From SAR202 cluster bacterium (lineage in GTDB: Bacteria; Chloroflexota; Dehalococcoidia; Lucifugimonadales; UBA3495): DNA of 8,849 bases. The notes beneath the pieces are model-generated. The model was given only the letters and a program-made list of their open reading frames with translations, was not told where the DNA came from and did not search any database. Positions 1 to 8,000 of the stretch are shown here, one piece after another. The translations under genes were made by a program, and so were the position numbers. Each line of letters begins with the position of its first letter. Position 1 is the stretch's first letter. The stretch is taken from contig VFHF01000230.1 in NCBI GenBank assembly GCA_009392095.1, forward strand, positions 1-8,849, in the 5' to 3' direction.

Positions 1-168
1 GGCCTTTGATTTTGGCCAATTATTATCGAATAAATCGGGCCTCGCGGAGCCTCGAAAGCCTAAGGCATCCTAACACATGTTTGAGCTTAAAGGTTGGACC
101 TCGACATCAAGATAGACAGTGGGAAGAGAGGCCAAGTTGCTCTTAATATTCCGTCTATGACAGACTAA

Positions 169-1128
169 TTTGATGTCGTTTATGCCAACGCCGCCTACAG
201 TTGGCCCGGCGGTAACTCTTCGAAGTTCCAAGGTAAATCTACCGCAAAACTGATCGTTGCGGCTGCTTTCCTGTTTGCCGCAGCCGCATGCACCCAAGAC
301 GAAGGGGATACCACGTCGGCCAACACATCTATACCCGCTGGCACGGCTAGCCAGGCTGCCGCGCCAGACCCGGCGGCTACCCAAACCCTGTCACCCGCCG
401 TAGCCAATCCTCTTCCCACTCTCACACTCCCTCCCGGTCCGTGTCCACAGCCGACCGTCTTGCCCCCAACCTGCCACAGCCCCGTCACCCATATTACCTA
501 CGGCAACGCCACAGTCGACAGTTACCCCAATTCCTCCGCCCACGGCGACGCCGAAGCCGACAGCTATCTCAACTCCAAAGCCGAAACCGCCCGCAGCCGG
601 GTCTGTGCAGCACGACCTGGGCACATGAATCACGTTGAGCGTCACTCCCGAGGTACTGATTGCCAGCGGCTATGTTTCGTTCTCTCTGGCAGGATTGCCG
701 CCTTGGGAGTTGGTGACGTTCACCTTTAGCGACCCTCAAAACATACCGGCGCCCTGGGTCACGGCCGAAGATGTGAACGTCGTTGGCTTCCACAGTAACA
801 AGGCCACGGCGATAAGGATGTTCCCCACAACTTCAGGAGAATTGGAGTGGAGCCGATAGGGCGCTTTGGACGTAGCCGGAGACTGGTCCGTGGACATCGA
901 GATCTCCGATCAGGTGGCCTCGGCCGCATACACCTTGAAGGATCTTGAACTTAACGATGTGATAACGGTGTCTCAAGGGACGATTATGACCGAACACCCG
1001 GTCCCGGGTTTTATCATCTATTACTCAAACTTGGTCCCCTCATCTCTGGTAGTCGATCTCCAAGAGCACCTGATCAATACCCGCCTGCTCTTAGAGGAGT
1101 TGCTCTAAACTGAGATCGCCAAGGTCCC
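169..1128 (+). pseudogene. decayed secreted lipoprotein gene
   Basis: Translated fragments read as one former protein broken by lesions. Frame 1 is open from 169, just after TAA at 166, and has no ATG, GTG or TTG start. It encodes a basic n-region (GKSTAK), a hydrophobic core (LIVAAAFLFAAAA) and a lipobox-type Cys at 289-291, followed by an acidic, Ala/Thr-rich and then Pro-rich stretch. Around 450-475 the sense passes to frame 2, where a Thr/Pro linker (LPTATPQSTVTPIPPPTATP) typical of exported bacterial proteins runs to about 600. After an in-frame TGA (626) comes a beta-rich segment (LSVTPEVLIASGYVSF, GLPPWELVTFTFSDP), then TAG (857), then DVAGDWSVDIEI and a helical part (SSLVVDLQEHLINTRLLLEE) up to TAA at 1106. 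Frame 2 still reads TEIAKVPDIW to about 1135. The end of the readable part is approximate. Ig-like and gluzincin-like resemblances are impressions only. I see no single intact protein here. Confidence 0.6.
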
Positions 1129-1548
1129 GGATATCTGGTCCAGTTGGACTCGGTCTTAGCTGGCGAATCGGCGAATTCGGTGCAGCAGGCAGAGGACATA
1201 GCTAATCCCTTGAACACCAGTGAGTCGATGAGAAGCCGAGTCCTCTTGGTCAATTCAACTGAAGATCTGTTATCAACTTGAGGAGCTTTATCTCCACCCC
1301 AAAAGGTCGAAACGCCGCACCAAGAAGCCGGCGAACACTTGTCCCGCGTCCTAGAGTGGCTCACCCGGGAGCTTCTGGCCGCCCAAGCCCAGGACGGCGC
1401 CTTTTAAAACGCCTCTAACGACATTATTCAAGAGCTCATCGCAAGGGATTTCAGTCTGAAACGCAACATGCATAACCTCCGGTTCATCTTCAACATAACC
1501 TTCGTGTGTCCCAGCGGTAGGTGCCGCGACTGGTTTGATATGCGATAA
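1129..1548 (+). pseudogene. further coding remnant in frame 1, unrecognised
   Basis: Frame 1 continues the sense of the lipoprotein fossil after an apparent one-base slip near 1135: frame 2 reads KVPDIW and frame 1 then reads LVQLDSVLAGESANSVQQAE. It is interrupted by TGA at 1279 and TAA at 1405, and ends at TAA 1546-1548. Between stops it gives protein-like stretches such as HLSRVLEWLTRELLAAQAQ and NDIIQELIARDFSLKRN. No family is recognised, and it may be more than one former gene. An 88-codon frame on the opposite strand (1351-1617) also exists, but it has no recognisable motif and I do not call it. From 1549 to the ribosome binding site of the next gene nothing is evident. Confidence 0.35.
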
Positions 1549-1637
1549 TGCCGTCTGCCGCGAATCACGCCCACGTTTATTGCGTTCCAGCTTTACCAAG
1601 CGGAAGAGGGACCCCAAAACCCAGCCATAAACCCCAA

Positions 1638-1644
1638 AGAGGAG
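1638..1644 (+). promoter_or_regulatory. ribosome binding site of first GMC gene
   Basis: AGAGGAG lies nine bases before the ATG at 1654. It fixes that start, which is also the only one that begins the protein just before the dinucleotide-binding beta strand. Confidence 0.7.
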
Positions 1645-1653
1645 TAGGCCGTC

Positions 1654-3198
1654 ATGAAATACGACTACATAATTGTTGGAGCAGGTTCCGCTGGATGCGT
1701 CATCGCCAGCAGACTGTCCGACGACCCCAACAATTCGATCCTGCTGTTAGAAGCCGGGCCCGATTACCCCGACTTTGAGCATTATCCGGACGACCTCAAA
1801 TTCGGGTATAACCAGACCGCTTCCGCCGTGGATGCACCCCACAACTACTCATTCCAGGGCAACACCACACCTGAGCAGACTACACCCATCCCGGTGCCCA
1901 GAGGCAGGGTGGTGGGAGGCTCCAGCGCCATCAATGGCCAGGTGCTGCTGCGCGGTGTTCCGGAGGACTACGACGCCTGGGCCGCCATGGGCAACGACCA
2001 GTGGGGCTTCACCGACGTTCTCCCCTACCTGAGAAAACTTGAGACCGACACAGACATCCATGACGATTTCCACGGCTCGGAAGGACCCATCCCGGTGCGC
2101 CGCCACAAGCGGGATACTTGGCTGCCGGCCCAGAATGCGTTCTATGCCGGCTTCCGCGCTCTGGGTCATCCCGACGACCCAGACATGAACCACCCGGAAT
2201 CGGCTGGCGTGGGCCCCATCCCAATGAACAACCCCAACGGAATCCGCATGAGCACCGCACTGACTTATCTGGCTGAGTGCCGCCATCGGTTGAACCTAAC
2301 CATCAAACCCAACGTCACGACTCACCGGGTCATCTTCGATGGCAATCGCGCCACCGGAGTGGAAGTGGAGAGCGACGGCGAGCGGTTCGTGGTAGAAGCC
2401 TCCCAGGTAATCCTCTCTTGCGGGGCCATTGGCTCACCGCAACTGTTGATGCTATCGGGAGTTGGTCCCAAAGCAGTGTTAGACGGGCTAAGCATTCCCT
2501 TGGTCCTCGAGGTCCCAGGTGTGGGCCAGAACCTTAGAGACCACCCCAACGTCCGTGTGCCCATCGAAGTGCAAGACGATTTTCCGCTCAATCCTGAAGA
2601 CCCGCGGTCGCAGGTGGCCCTCCGTTACACCGCCACCGGCTCGGACCTGCGCAATGACATCCAGATCATGGCATCGTCATTCTCTTCGCCGATCTCGGGC
2701 GACCCCTTGGAGGCCGAGGGAATCCGGTTCACCTGCATCTTGGAGCTGGCCTACGGCTCCGGTAACCTTAAGATTACATCCACCGACCCCAACGTCCAGC
2801 CTGAGTTGAACTATAACTACTTCCAGGACGACCCCCGAGACCTTGAACGGCTCAGGGAGGCGGTCAGGAAGTGCATCGAGGTCTTGGAGCACGACGACTA
2901 CAAACCCATCGTCAAGCAGATGCTGGAGCCCCAGCCTGCCGACCTGGTGTCGGACGACACGTTGGATTTCTGGTTGAAGCGTAATGTCACCACCACCCAG
3001 CACATCTCGGGTACCTGTAAAATGGGTCCCGACTCCGACTCCATGGCGGTGGTGGACCAGCAAGGCAATGTCAAAGGGTTGCAGGGCCTACGCGTCGCCG
3101 ATGCGTCGATAATGCCAGACTGCATCCGCGCCAACACAAACTGCACCACCATCATGATCGGCGAGCGAGTGGCCGACTGGATCATGCAAGGCCAGTAA
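1654..3198 (+). CDS. GMC family FAD-dependent oxidoreductase (first copy)
   Basis: This 514-residue flavoprotein of the glucose-methanol-choline family would oxidise an alcohol or related substrate with bound FAD, probably in the cytoplasm since no signal peptide is seen. The FAD/ADP-binding motif GAGSAG is at residues 9-14, with an acidic end of the second strand (LLLEAGPDYP). GMC signature 1 (GRVVGGSSAING) is at 84-95, and signature 2 (GAIGSPQLLMLSGVGP) starts near 257. The C-terminal catalytic pair is H450 in QHISGTCKMG and an Asn in RANTNCTTIMIGE, probably N496. Length is normal for bacterial alcohol or choline dehydrogenase-like members. It is the first gene of an apparent operon, 37 bases before the LLM gene. 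Compared with the second copy at 6423, about half the residues look identical by eye. The substrate cannot be told; choline is not implied, because the subfamily is broad. Confidence 0.93.
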   Translation: MKYDYIIVGAGSAGCVIASRLSDDPNNSILLLEAGPDYPDFEHYPDDLKFGYNQTASAVDAPHNYSFQGNTTPEQTTPIPVPRGRVVGGSSAINGQVLLRGVPEDYDAWAAMGNDQWGFTDVLPYLRKLETDTDIHDDFHGSEGPIPVRRHKRDTWLPAQNAFYAGFRALGHPDDPDMNHPESAGVGPIPMNNPNGIRMSTALTYLAECRHRLNLTIKPNVTTHRVIFDGNRATGVEVESDGERFVVEASQVILSCGAIGSPQLLMLSGVGPKAVLDGLSIPLVLEVPGVGQNLRDHPNVRVPIEVQDDFPLNPEDPRSQVALRYTATGSDLRNDIQIMASSFSSPISGDPLEAEGIRFTCILELAYGSGNLKITSTDPNVQPELNYNYFQDDPRDLERLREAVRKCIEVLEHDDYKPIVKQMLEPQPADLVSDDTLDFWLKRNVTTTQHISGTCKMGPDSDSMAVVDQQGNVKGLQGLRVADASIMPDCIRANTNCTTIMIGERVADWIMQGQ

Positions 3199-3235
3199 AC
3201 GGGCCAGTAGAAAAGAATAATAACCGGGAGTACAG

Positions 3236-4276
3236 ATGCGATTCGGCAGCTTCGTGTTTTCCATCAGCGCAGACCAGATCGCCGACCATGACGTGATTGC
3301 GCAAACACTCAGCGAGATTGAACTCGCTGAAGAGGTGGGCTTCGACGCGGTATGGCTCACGGAGCACCACTTCGACGGAGCGGTGGCCTACGCCGATCCG
3401 GTGGTTTTCGGCGCCGCCGTGGCCGCCCGGACCAAGCGTGTACTCATCGGATTCGCGGTGGTCGAGATGGCCCTGCATCACCCCGTGCGGCTAGCGGTGC
3501 AAACATCGTTGTTAGACCACCTAAGCAACGGCAGGCTGATCATGGGCACCGGCCGCGGCTCAGCCTTTAACGAGTACGAATACATCGGCTACGGCATCAC
3601 CTTGGAGCAAGGCCGGGAAATGCTGGACGAGGCTGAAGAACTGCTGATCAAAGCCTGGACGGGAAAAGACGTGGTCCACAAGGGCAGATTCTGGGACCTT
3701 TCTTTCCCTGGGCTCCGGCCTCAGCCCTACCAGAAACCCCACCCACCCATCGTGCGGGCCTGTATCTCCGAAGATTCCATGGTTGCCATGGGCAAGGCCG
3801 GACGCCCTGTGTTGATTGGCGTACAGACTCTGGACACCCTTAAACGCCGGTTTGGCCTCTACCAAGAAGCCCTAGAAAATTCAGGGCTTAGCGAAGTTGA
3901 CATAGAAAAAACCAAGGACCAGACCTGGGCACAACGGGCGTTATTCGTTTGCGACAGCGACCAAGAGGGATTGGAAGTGGCCGAGGCTGGGTTAGCCCGT
4001 TATAAGGCCCATCTGCTGGATGCCAGGGTCAGGTTCAATCCCGGCGGAGCGCCGCCTCCCCCTCCCGGCACGCCACCACCGGCGGGTGAGATGGTTGAGC
4101 ACGCCTTCTTGGCCGGGACCCCAGCGACCGTGTCCGGCAAGATGGAAGAGCTTCGCGACCTCGGCGTGCGCAACATGTTGCTGAACCCCAATGTGGGTCA
4201 GATCCCATCCAAGCAGGTTGAAAAATCCTTGCGGATGTTCGGTGAGCAGGTGCTCCCCAGGTTCAAGGACGAGTAG
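3236..4276 (+). CDS. LLM class flavin-dependent oxidoreductase (luciferase-like)
   Basis: A 346-residue member of the bacterial luciferase-like monooxygenase family, which uses reduced flavin (FMN or F420) to oxidise organic substrates. The family hallmarks are a first barrel strand (MRFGSFVFS), the WLTEHHF motif at residues 40-46, VEMALHHPVRLAVQTSLLD near 76-94, and GRLIMGTGRG near 99-108 followed by the aromatic NEYEYIGYG segment. FPGLRPQPYQKPHPP at 157-171 is the usual strand and loop before the C-terminal half. A proline-rich stretch (PPPPPGTPPP, 273-282) lies where family members often have a variable loop. The start is supported by GGGAG at 3226-3230, five bases before ATG. It is the middle gene of the operon. 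A matching flavin reductase is not in the window, so the reductant source is unknown. F420 use cannot be excluded. Confidence 0.92.
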   Translation: MRFGSFVFSISADQIADHDVIAQTLSEIELAEEVGFDAVWLTEHHFDGAVAYADPVVFGAAVAARTKRVLIGFAVVEMALHHPVRLAVQTSLLDHLSNGRLIMGTGRGSAFNEYEYIGYGITLEQGREMLDEAEELLIKAWTGKDVVHKGRFWDLSFPGLRPQPYQKPHPPIVRACISEDSMVAMGKAGRPVLIGVQTLDTLKRRFGLYQEALENSGLSEVDIEKTKDQTWAQRALFVCDSDQEGLEVAEAGLARYKAHLLDARVRFNPGGAPPPPPGTPPPAGEMVEHAFLAGTPATVSGKMEELRDLGVRNMLLNPNVGQIPSKQVEKSLRMFGEQVLPRFKDE

Positions 4277-4278
4277 GC

Positions 4279-5049
4279 GTGGCCAGCCAGAAGCTTTTCG
4301 ATCTCACGGGGAAAGTAGCCGTGGTCACCGGCGGCAACGGGGGCATCGGCCTAGGCATCGCCATGGGATTGGCCGGAGCCGGCGCCAACATCGTGATTGC
4401 CGCCCGTAGCGTCGAGAAGACCGCTCAGGCGTTGGAAAACATCCGGGCGTTGGGAGTAGAGGCCCACGGCATCACTGTCGACGTCACCCAGGAGCCGGCC
4501 ATCCAGCGGATAGTCACTAGCACCATCGACCACATGGGACGCCTAGATATTCTGGTGAACAATTCCGGTATTGCGGTCCGGGCCCAGCCCCAAGAGTTGA
4601 CCGCTGCACAGTGGGACTCAGTGGTGGATGTGAATCTTCGAGCTGCTTTCCTGGCATCGAAAGCGGCTTACGCCCAAATGGTCAAAGCCGGGGGCGGCAA
4701 GGTAATCAACGTTGGCTCCATGTATTCCATCTTCGGCAGTGACTGGGGCGCGCCCTACGCCGCCAGCAAGGGCGGCCTGGTCCAACTGACCAAGAGCCTG
4801 GCGGTGGCCTGGGCCAAGGACAACATCCAGGTGAACGCTGTCCTCCCAGGCTGGATCGTGACCGACCTTACTCGGGGAATCCAAGACGCCGACCCAAACC
4901 GCTATGACAACATCAGCCGCCGCATCCCAACCGGCCGGTGGGGCGAACCCTCCGAGCTGGCCGGCGCGGCCGTCTTCCTAGCAAGCACCGCTTCGGACTA
5001 CGTTACGGGCGCAACCTTGGCGATTGACGGCGGTTATTCTTCGGCTTAA
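4279..5049 (+). CDS. SDR family NAD(P)-dependent oxidoreductase (GTG start)
   Basis: A classical short-chain dehydrogenase/reductase of 256 residues, the normal size. The cofactor glycine motif TGGNGGIG is at 17-24 and the acidic VDVT motif at 67-70. NNSG is at 94-97 and the helix Asn is N119. The catalytic Ser is S147 (NVGSMYS), with Y160 and K164 in YAASK. PGW at 190-192 begins the cofactor and substrate loop, and the C-terminal DGGY is typical. The second strand ends in AAR rather than Asp, which leans towards NADP(H), but this is weak evidence. It starts with GTG two bases after the LLM stop, with AAGGA at 4265-4269 inside the upstream gene, so the two are probably translationally coupled. 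It most likely oxidises a hydroxyl or reduces a carbonyl in the same pathway as the GMC and LLM enzymes. Named substrates would be guesses; similarity to 3-oxoacyl-ACP reductase or gluconate dehydrogenase-type SDRs is generic. Confidence 0.93.
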   Translation: MASQKLFDLTGKVAVVTGGNGGIGLGIAMGLAGAGANIVIAARSVEKTAQALENIRALGVEAHGITVDVTQEPAIQRIVTSTIDHMGRLDILVNNSGIAVRAQPQELTAAQWDSVVDVNLRAAFLASKAAYAQMVKAGGGKVINVGSMYSIFGSDWGAPYAASKGGLVQLTKSLAVAWAKDNIQVNAVLPGWIVTDLTRGIQDADPNRYDNISRRIPTGRWGEPSELAGAAVFLASTASDYVTGATLAIDGGYSSA

Positions 5050-5066
5050 TCGTTATTCGGGTATAC

Positions 5067-5100
5067 GAATCACCCCCCGCTCATGGTAATCGGGTGATTC
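5067..5100. terminator. inverted repeat between convergent genes
   Basis: GAATCACCC (5067-5075) and GGGTGATTC (5092-5100) are perfect 9-base complements around a 16-base loop. They lie between the end of the SDR gene (5049) and the end of the convergent metallohydrolase gene (5117). The position suits a bidirectional terminator. Neither side has a run of T, so classical intrinsic termination is not certain. Confidence 0.5.
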
Positions 5101-5116
5101 CGACCCCCACTTCTTG

Positions 5117-6070
5117 CTACTTACCCTCGAAGAACCTTCTTGGGTTCTCAACCATTATCTGGTTGATAGTGTCTTCTGATACCCCCTGGTCCATCAGGCG
5201 AGGCAGGACGTTGCGGGTGATGAAGTTGTATCCGTCGGGGTTGTACTTGACGCGATCTTCTTGCACGGCCAGGCCGTAGCGAGCCTTGGGCACTGAGTGG
5301 TCGTGGGAGAGCATGATTCGGTTGGTGTGGCCGGCGTCAATCAGTTGCTTGGCCAGTTGGGTCCGTTCCTCCCAAAATGGAGTTCCTGGGCGGCGTCCAC
5401 CAGGGAAACGGTCAAGGCCTAGCCAGACTCCCTTCTCCAGGAGCCCGATCAGGTAGCTCATATCCATATCGTCGTTGCTGTGGCCGATGTAGACCCGGTC
5501 CATGTCCACCCCCTCATCCATGAGGATGCGGACCTGCTCATCGCCAACCCGGTCCGGTGACCAGGTGTGGGTGGAGATGGGGACTCCGGTGCGGACCTGG
5601 GCCTGGCCGGCGGCCCGCAAGACGATCTCCTGCGCCGTGGTAACCCCGCCCTCGTCGCTGGCGACCTTGATGATCCCGGCCTTGATGCCGGTGCCTTCGA
5701 TCCCAACCTCGATCTCTCTGACATAAAGGTCAGCGATGACCTCAGGCGCTAGGTCAAGGAACGGCCGGGGCACCGCCAGGTGGTTGCCGGTGGCCGCAAT
5801 GATGTGTACGCCGGTGGCCTTGGAGACCTCTCGCATCATCTCGACGTCCCGTCCCAGGTCGATGGTACTGACATCGATGATGGTGCGGAGTCCTTCCCGG
5901 TAGGCTTCCTTCAGGGTGGTGTTAGCTTGCTCGATAATCCCTGAGCGGTCGACAAGCTCAGGGAAGGTCTTCAAGATGCCGGCGGCGTTGGTGGCCAGGT
6001 GCTCATGGCTCAGGGTGAAGCCCAATTCGGATGTATCCACCGGCCCTAAAACAGTATTTACGGTTGACAT
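5117..6070 (-). CDS. phosphotriesterase/lactonase family metallohydrolase
   Basis: A 317-residue amidohydrolase of the phosphotriesterase (PTE) family, a TIM barrel with two divalent metals. Counted from the chosen start, the ligands are H22 and H24 (SHEHL), the candidate carboxylated lysine K135 (AGIIKVASDEG), H168 (STHTW), H197 (YIGHSND) and D257 (MLSHDHS), in the family order. Length is normal for PTE-like lactonases and related proteins. The open frame extends to 6190, but the extra 40 residues are unlike the family. The ATG at 6070 has a GAGGGG ribosome binding site eight bases upstream and begins with the usual N-terminal strand (TVLGPVDTSELGFTLSHEH). It would hydrolyse lactones, esters or organophosphates; physiological substrates of the family are often lactones. 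It is divergent from the second GMC gene and convergent with the SDR gene. No signal peptide is seen. Confidence 0.9.
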   Translation of the reverse strand: MSTVNTVLGPVDTSELGFTLSHEHLATNAAGILKTFPELVDRSGIIEQANTTLKEAYREGLRTIIDVSTIDLGRDVEMMREVSKATGVHIIAATGNHLAVPRPFLDLAPEVIADLYVREIEVGIEGTGIKAGIIKVASDEGGVTTAQEIVLRAAGQAQVRTGVPISTHTWSPDRVGDEQVRILMDEGVDMDRVYIGHSNDDMDMSYLIGLLEKGVWLGLDRFPGGRRPGTPFWEERTQLAKQLIDAGHTNRIMLSHDHSVPKARYGLAVQEDRVKYNPDGYNFITRNVLPRLMDQGVSEDTINQIMVENPRRFFEGK

Positions 6071-6111
6071 GGTTCTGCCCCTCAGTAGTTGTCTCAGATC
6101 GTCTCCAAGAC

Positions 6112-6141
6112 ATTTTAATACCAAACAAGCCGGCCGGTCAG
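6112..6141 (-). promoter_or_regulatory. possible promoter of the metallohydrolase gene
   Basis: On the minus strand, CTGACC (6136-6141) and TAAAAT (6112-6117) are separated by 18 bases and resemble -35 and -10 boxes. They would start a transcript about 35 bases before the gene's ATG at 6070. This is a motif match only. Confidence 0.3.
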
Positions 6142-6154
6142 AGTGAGCAGTAGT

Positions 6155-6173
6155 GCCTCCATGCTTGGGAGGC
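6155..6173. repeat. short inverted repeat in divergent intergenic region
   Basis: GCCTCC (6155-6160) and GGAGGC (6168-6173) can pair around a 7-base loop. The repeat lies upstream of the putative metallohydrolase promoter, so an operator is more plausible than an attenuator. TTCTGTT follows on the plus strand, but no plus-strand gene ends nearby. Confidence 0.35.
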
Positions 6174-6242
6174 TTCTGTTCTACCCACATGTCACCCTCA
6201 GCGAATTGAAGGGTCTGACAAAGTATTGTTAGGTAGATTCTT

Positions 6243-6265
6243 TCCCGACGCGTCGGGAGCGCTCC
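6243..6265. promoter_or_regulatory. perfect 16-bp palindrome overlapping a 10-bp palindrome
   Basis: TCCCGACGCGTCGGGA (6243-6258) is a perfect uninterrupted palindrome, and GGAGCGCTCC (6256-6265) overlaps its last three bases. They lie between the divergent metallohydrolase and second GMC genes, about 160-180 bases from each start codon. This is typical of a binding site for a dimeric regulator, but no regulator gene is present in the window. Confidence 0.5.
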
Positions 6266-6384
6266 TCAAAATAACAGTTTCGAAGCGCATTGCTCTGTCA
6301 GGAGAGTTAAATGTGCCTTCCCCAGCGCACAGGTAAAGGTTAGGATGGGAGAGTTCCTCGGCAGTGAATGGTGTACACCCAATT

Positions 6385-6390
6385 TATAAT
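6385..6390 (+). promoter_or_regulatory. putative -10 box of second GMC gene
   Basis: A consensus TATAAT lies 32 bases before the ATG at 6423, a suitable distance for a short leader. No good -35 hexamer is found 16-18 bases upstream, so the promoter is weak, activator-dependent, or this match is chance. Confidence 0.4.
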
Positions 6391-6411
6391 CACCCAGTCA
6401 CCTACAAGCCC

Positions 6412-6417
6412 AAGGGG
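6412..6417 (+). promoter_or_regulatory. ribosome binding site of second GMC gene
   Basis: AAGGGG, five bases before the ATG at 6423, supports this start. The protein then aligns at its first residue with the first GMC copy (MKYD). Confidence 0.6.
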
Positions 6418-6422
6418 TTTCC

Positions 6423-7952
6423 ATGAAATACGACGTAATCATCGTTGGCGCAGGCTCCGCCGGGTGCGTACTGGCCAACCGGCTCTCCGAAGACCCAACC
6501 CGGTCGGTGCTACTCCTAGACGCCGGACCCGATTACCCCGACATGTCCCTGATGCCCGACGACATCAAGCACGACGACAACCAGCGGGCGTCCGAGTCCG
6601 ACGCTCCCCACAACTGGTCTTTCCAGGGCACCACTGACCCCCAGGGCAGCCGGACCGCCGCCGTGGCCAGGGGCAAAGTCTTTGGCGGCACCAGCGCCAT
6701 CAACCACCAGATATTTCTTCGCGGCATGCCCGAGGACTACGACCACTGGGCCGAGCTGGGTAACGATGAGTGGTCGTACACCAAGGTGCTGCCCTATTTC
6801 AGGAAGCTGGAAACGGACCTGGACATCTCCGGAGATTTCCACGGGACCACCGGGCCGATAACCCTGACCCGGCATAAGCAGCAAGACTGGCTGCAACTGC
6901 AGAGAATATTCTATGCCGCCTGCCTGGCCGCCGGCTACCGGGACGACCCGGATATGAACAATCCCGACGGCGAGGGTGTCGGAGCCATCCCGTTGAACTA
7001 CGTGGATGGCGTTCGGGTGAGCACCGCCATCGGATACATCAATCCTTGCCGAAACCGCCTCAATCTAACTATCAAAGCAAACGTTACCGCCCACCGGGTC
7101 GTCTTCGATGGGAAAAAGGCTGTAGGAGTCGAGGTGGAAAGCGGCGGAGAGATGTTCATCCTGTCCGGCGAGACCATCATCTTGAGCGCAGGGGCGATCG
7201 CCTCACCTCAGTTGTTGATGCTCTCCGGCATCGGTCCCAAAGAGGTTTTGGAACGGCTGCATATATTCATGATCCACGAATCGCCGGGCGTGGGCCGGGG
7301 CATGAAGAACCATCCGGCGGTCTCGCTCCGGTTCAAGCCAATGGACGGTTACTCGTTGGAACCGGGCTCACCCAGGAACCAACTGGGCCTGCGGTTCATG
7401 GCCAAGGGATCCACTTTCAAAAATGATATCCAGGTCCAGACACTGACATCTGGGCCATTGGGACACGAGGCCGACGAGATCCGGGTGGGCTGCCGGCTGG
7501 AGTTTCCACTAGGGGCCGGTGAACTGACCATCACGGCTGCCGATGCCAAAATCCAACCGAGATTGGATTACCGGTTCATGGAAGACCCGTCAGACCGTGC
7601 ACGGCTGCGCGAAGCCGTCCGGGAATGCGCCCAGTTGTTCGAGGGCTCAGGCTTTCAAGAAGTCATTGCCGGTCCCATCGCCCCCACCGCAGAGCAATTG
7701 GCCTCCGATGAGCTGTTGGACTGCTGGATCGCCGATACCCTGTCCATCGCCGGACACACCTGTCGCACCTGCAAGATGGGGCCGGAGTCGGACCCAGAAG
7801 CGGTGGTTGACCAGTGGTGTCAGGTCCGCGGTGTTCGAGGGTTACGGGTGATCGACGCGTCGGTGATGCCAGAGATACCACGGGCCAACACCAACGCAAC
7901 CGCGATCATGATCGCCGAGAGGGCGGCCGATTTTATCACCAAAACTACGTAG
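6423..7952 (+). CDS. GMC family FAD-dependent oxidoreductase (second copy)
   Basis: A 509-residue paralogue of the enzyme at 1654, oxidising an unknown alcohol-type substrate with FAD. GAGSAG is at residues 9-14, followed by RLSEDPTRSVLLLDAGPDYP. The first GMC signature is GKVFGGTSAINHQIFLRG, beginning near residue 84. The second signature (GAIASPQLLMLSGIGP) is near 255. The C-terminal catalytic His is H445 in IAGHTCRTCKMG, and the Asn is near 491 in RANTNATAIMIAE. The loop after the His differs between the copies (HTCRTCKMG here, HISGTCKMG in the first), as do the segments around residues 40-56 and 285-350, so the substrates may differ. It is a single gene with its own leader, divergent from the metallohydrolase. 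No gene follows closely in the same operon unless the damaged MerB-like gene downstream was once co-transcribed. Confidence 0.93.
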   Translation: MKYDVIIVGAGSAGCVLANRLSEDPTRSVLLLDAGPDYPDMSLMPDDIKHDDNQRASESDAPHNWSFQGTTDPQGSRTAAVARGKVFGGTSAINHQIFLRGMPEDYDHWAELGNDEWSYTKVLPYFRKLETDLDISGDFHGTTGPITLTRHKQQDWLQLQRIFYAACLAAGYRDDPDMNNPDGEGVGAIPLNYVDGVRVSTAIGYINPCRNRLNLTIKANVTAHRVVFDGKKAVGVEVESGGEMFILSGETIILSAGAIASPQLLMLSGIGPKEVLERLHIFMIHESPGVGRGMKNHPAVSLRFKPMDGYSLEPGSPRNQLGLRFMAKGSTFKNDIQVQTLTSGPLGHEADEIRVGCRLEFPLGAGELTITAADAKIQPRLDYRFMEDPSDRARLREAVRECAQLFEGSGFQEVIAGPIAPTAEQLASDELLDCWIADTLSIAGHTCRTCKMGPESDPEAVVDQWCQVRGVRGLRVIDASVMPEIPRANTNATAIMIAERAADFITKTT

Positions 7953-8000
7953 TCAACGGATTTTCCAATGTAATGGAACATGGGCCAGAGCGACATCTAA

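Noticed and set aside
1..168. GGCC-flanked imperfect repeats at the left edge
   Set aside because: The pairing is short and imperfect, with no associated feature; no CRISPR, IS end or tRNA was seen here or elsewhere in the window.
626..628. TGA in the lipoprotein fossil as another possible Sec codon
   Set aside because: It is in a linker with no Cys-like context, no GG-loop hairpin follows at the right distance, and TAG and TAA stops follow in the same frame.
1544..1549. GATAAT as a -10 box for the first operon
   Set aside because: No acceptable -35 hexamer at 16-18 bases, and it is more than 100 bases from the gene; not strong enough to list.
1351..1617. 88-codon minus-strand frame
   Set aside because: No recognised motif, no clear ribosome binding site, and it overlaps plus-strand fragments that look more protein-like.
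1849..2286. 145-codon minus-strand frame inside the first GMC gene
   Set aside because: It is the antisense shadow of a well-supported coding region. The same holds for 2677-3063, 6516-6896 and 7046-7426.
6071..6190. N-terminal extension of the metallohydrolase to an upstream ATG at 6190
   Set aside because: The extra 40 residues do not resemble the family, and the ATG at 6070 has a good ribosome binding site and the canonical N-terminal strand.
7963..7978. TTCCA...TGGAA hairpin as terminator of the second GMC gene
   Set aside because: Only five AT-rich pairs and no T-run follows.
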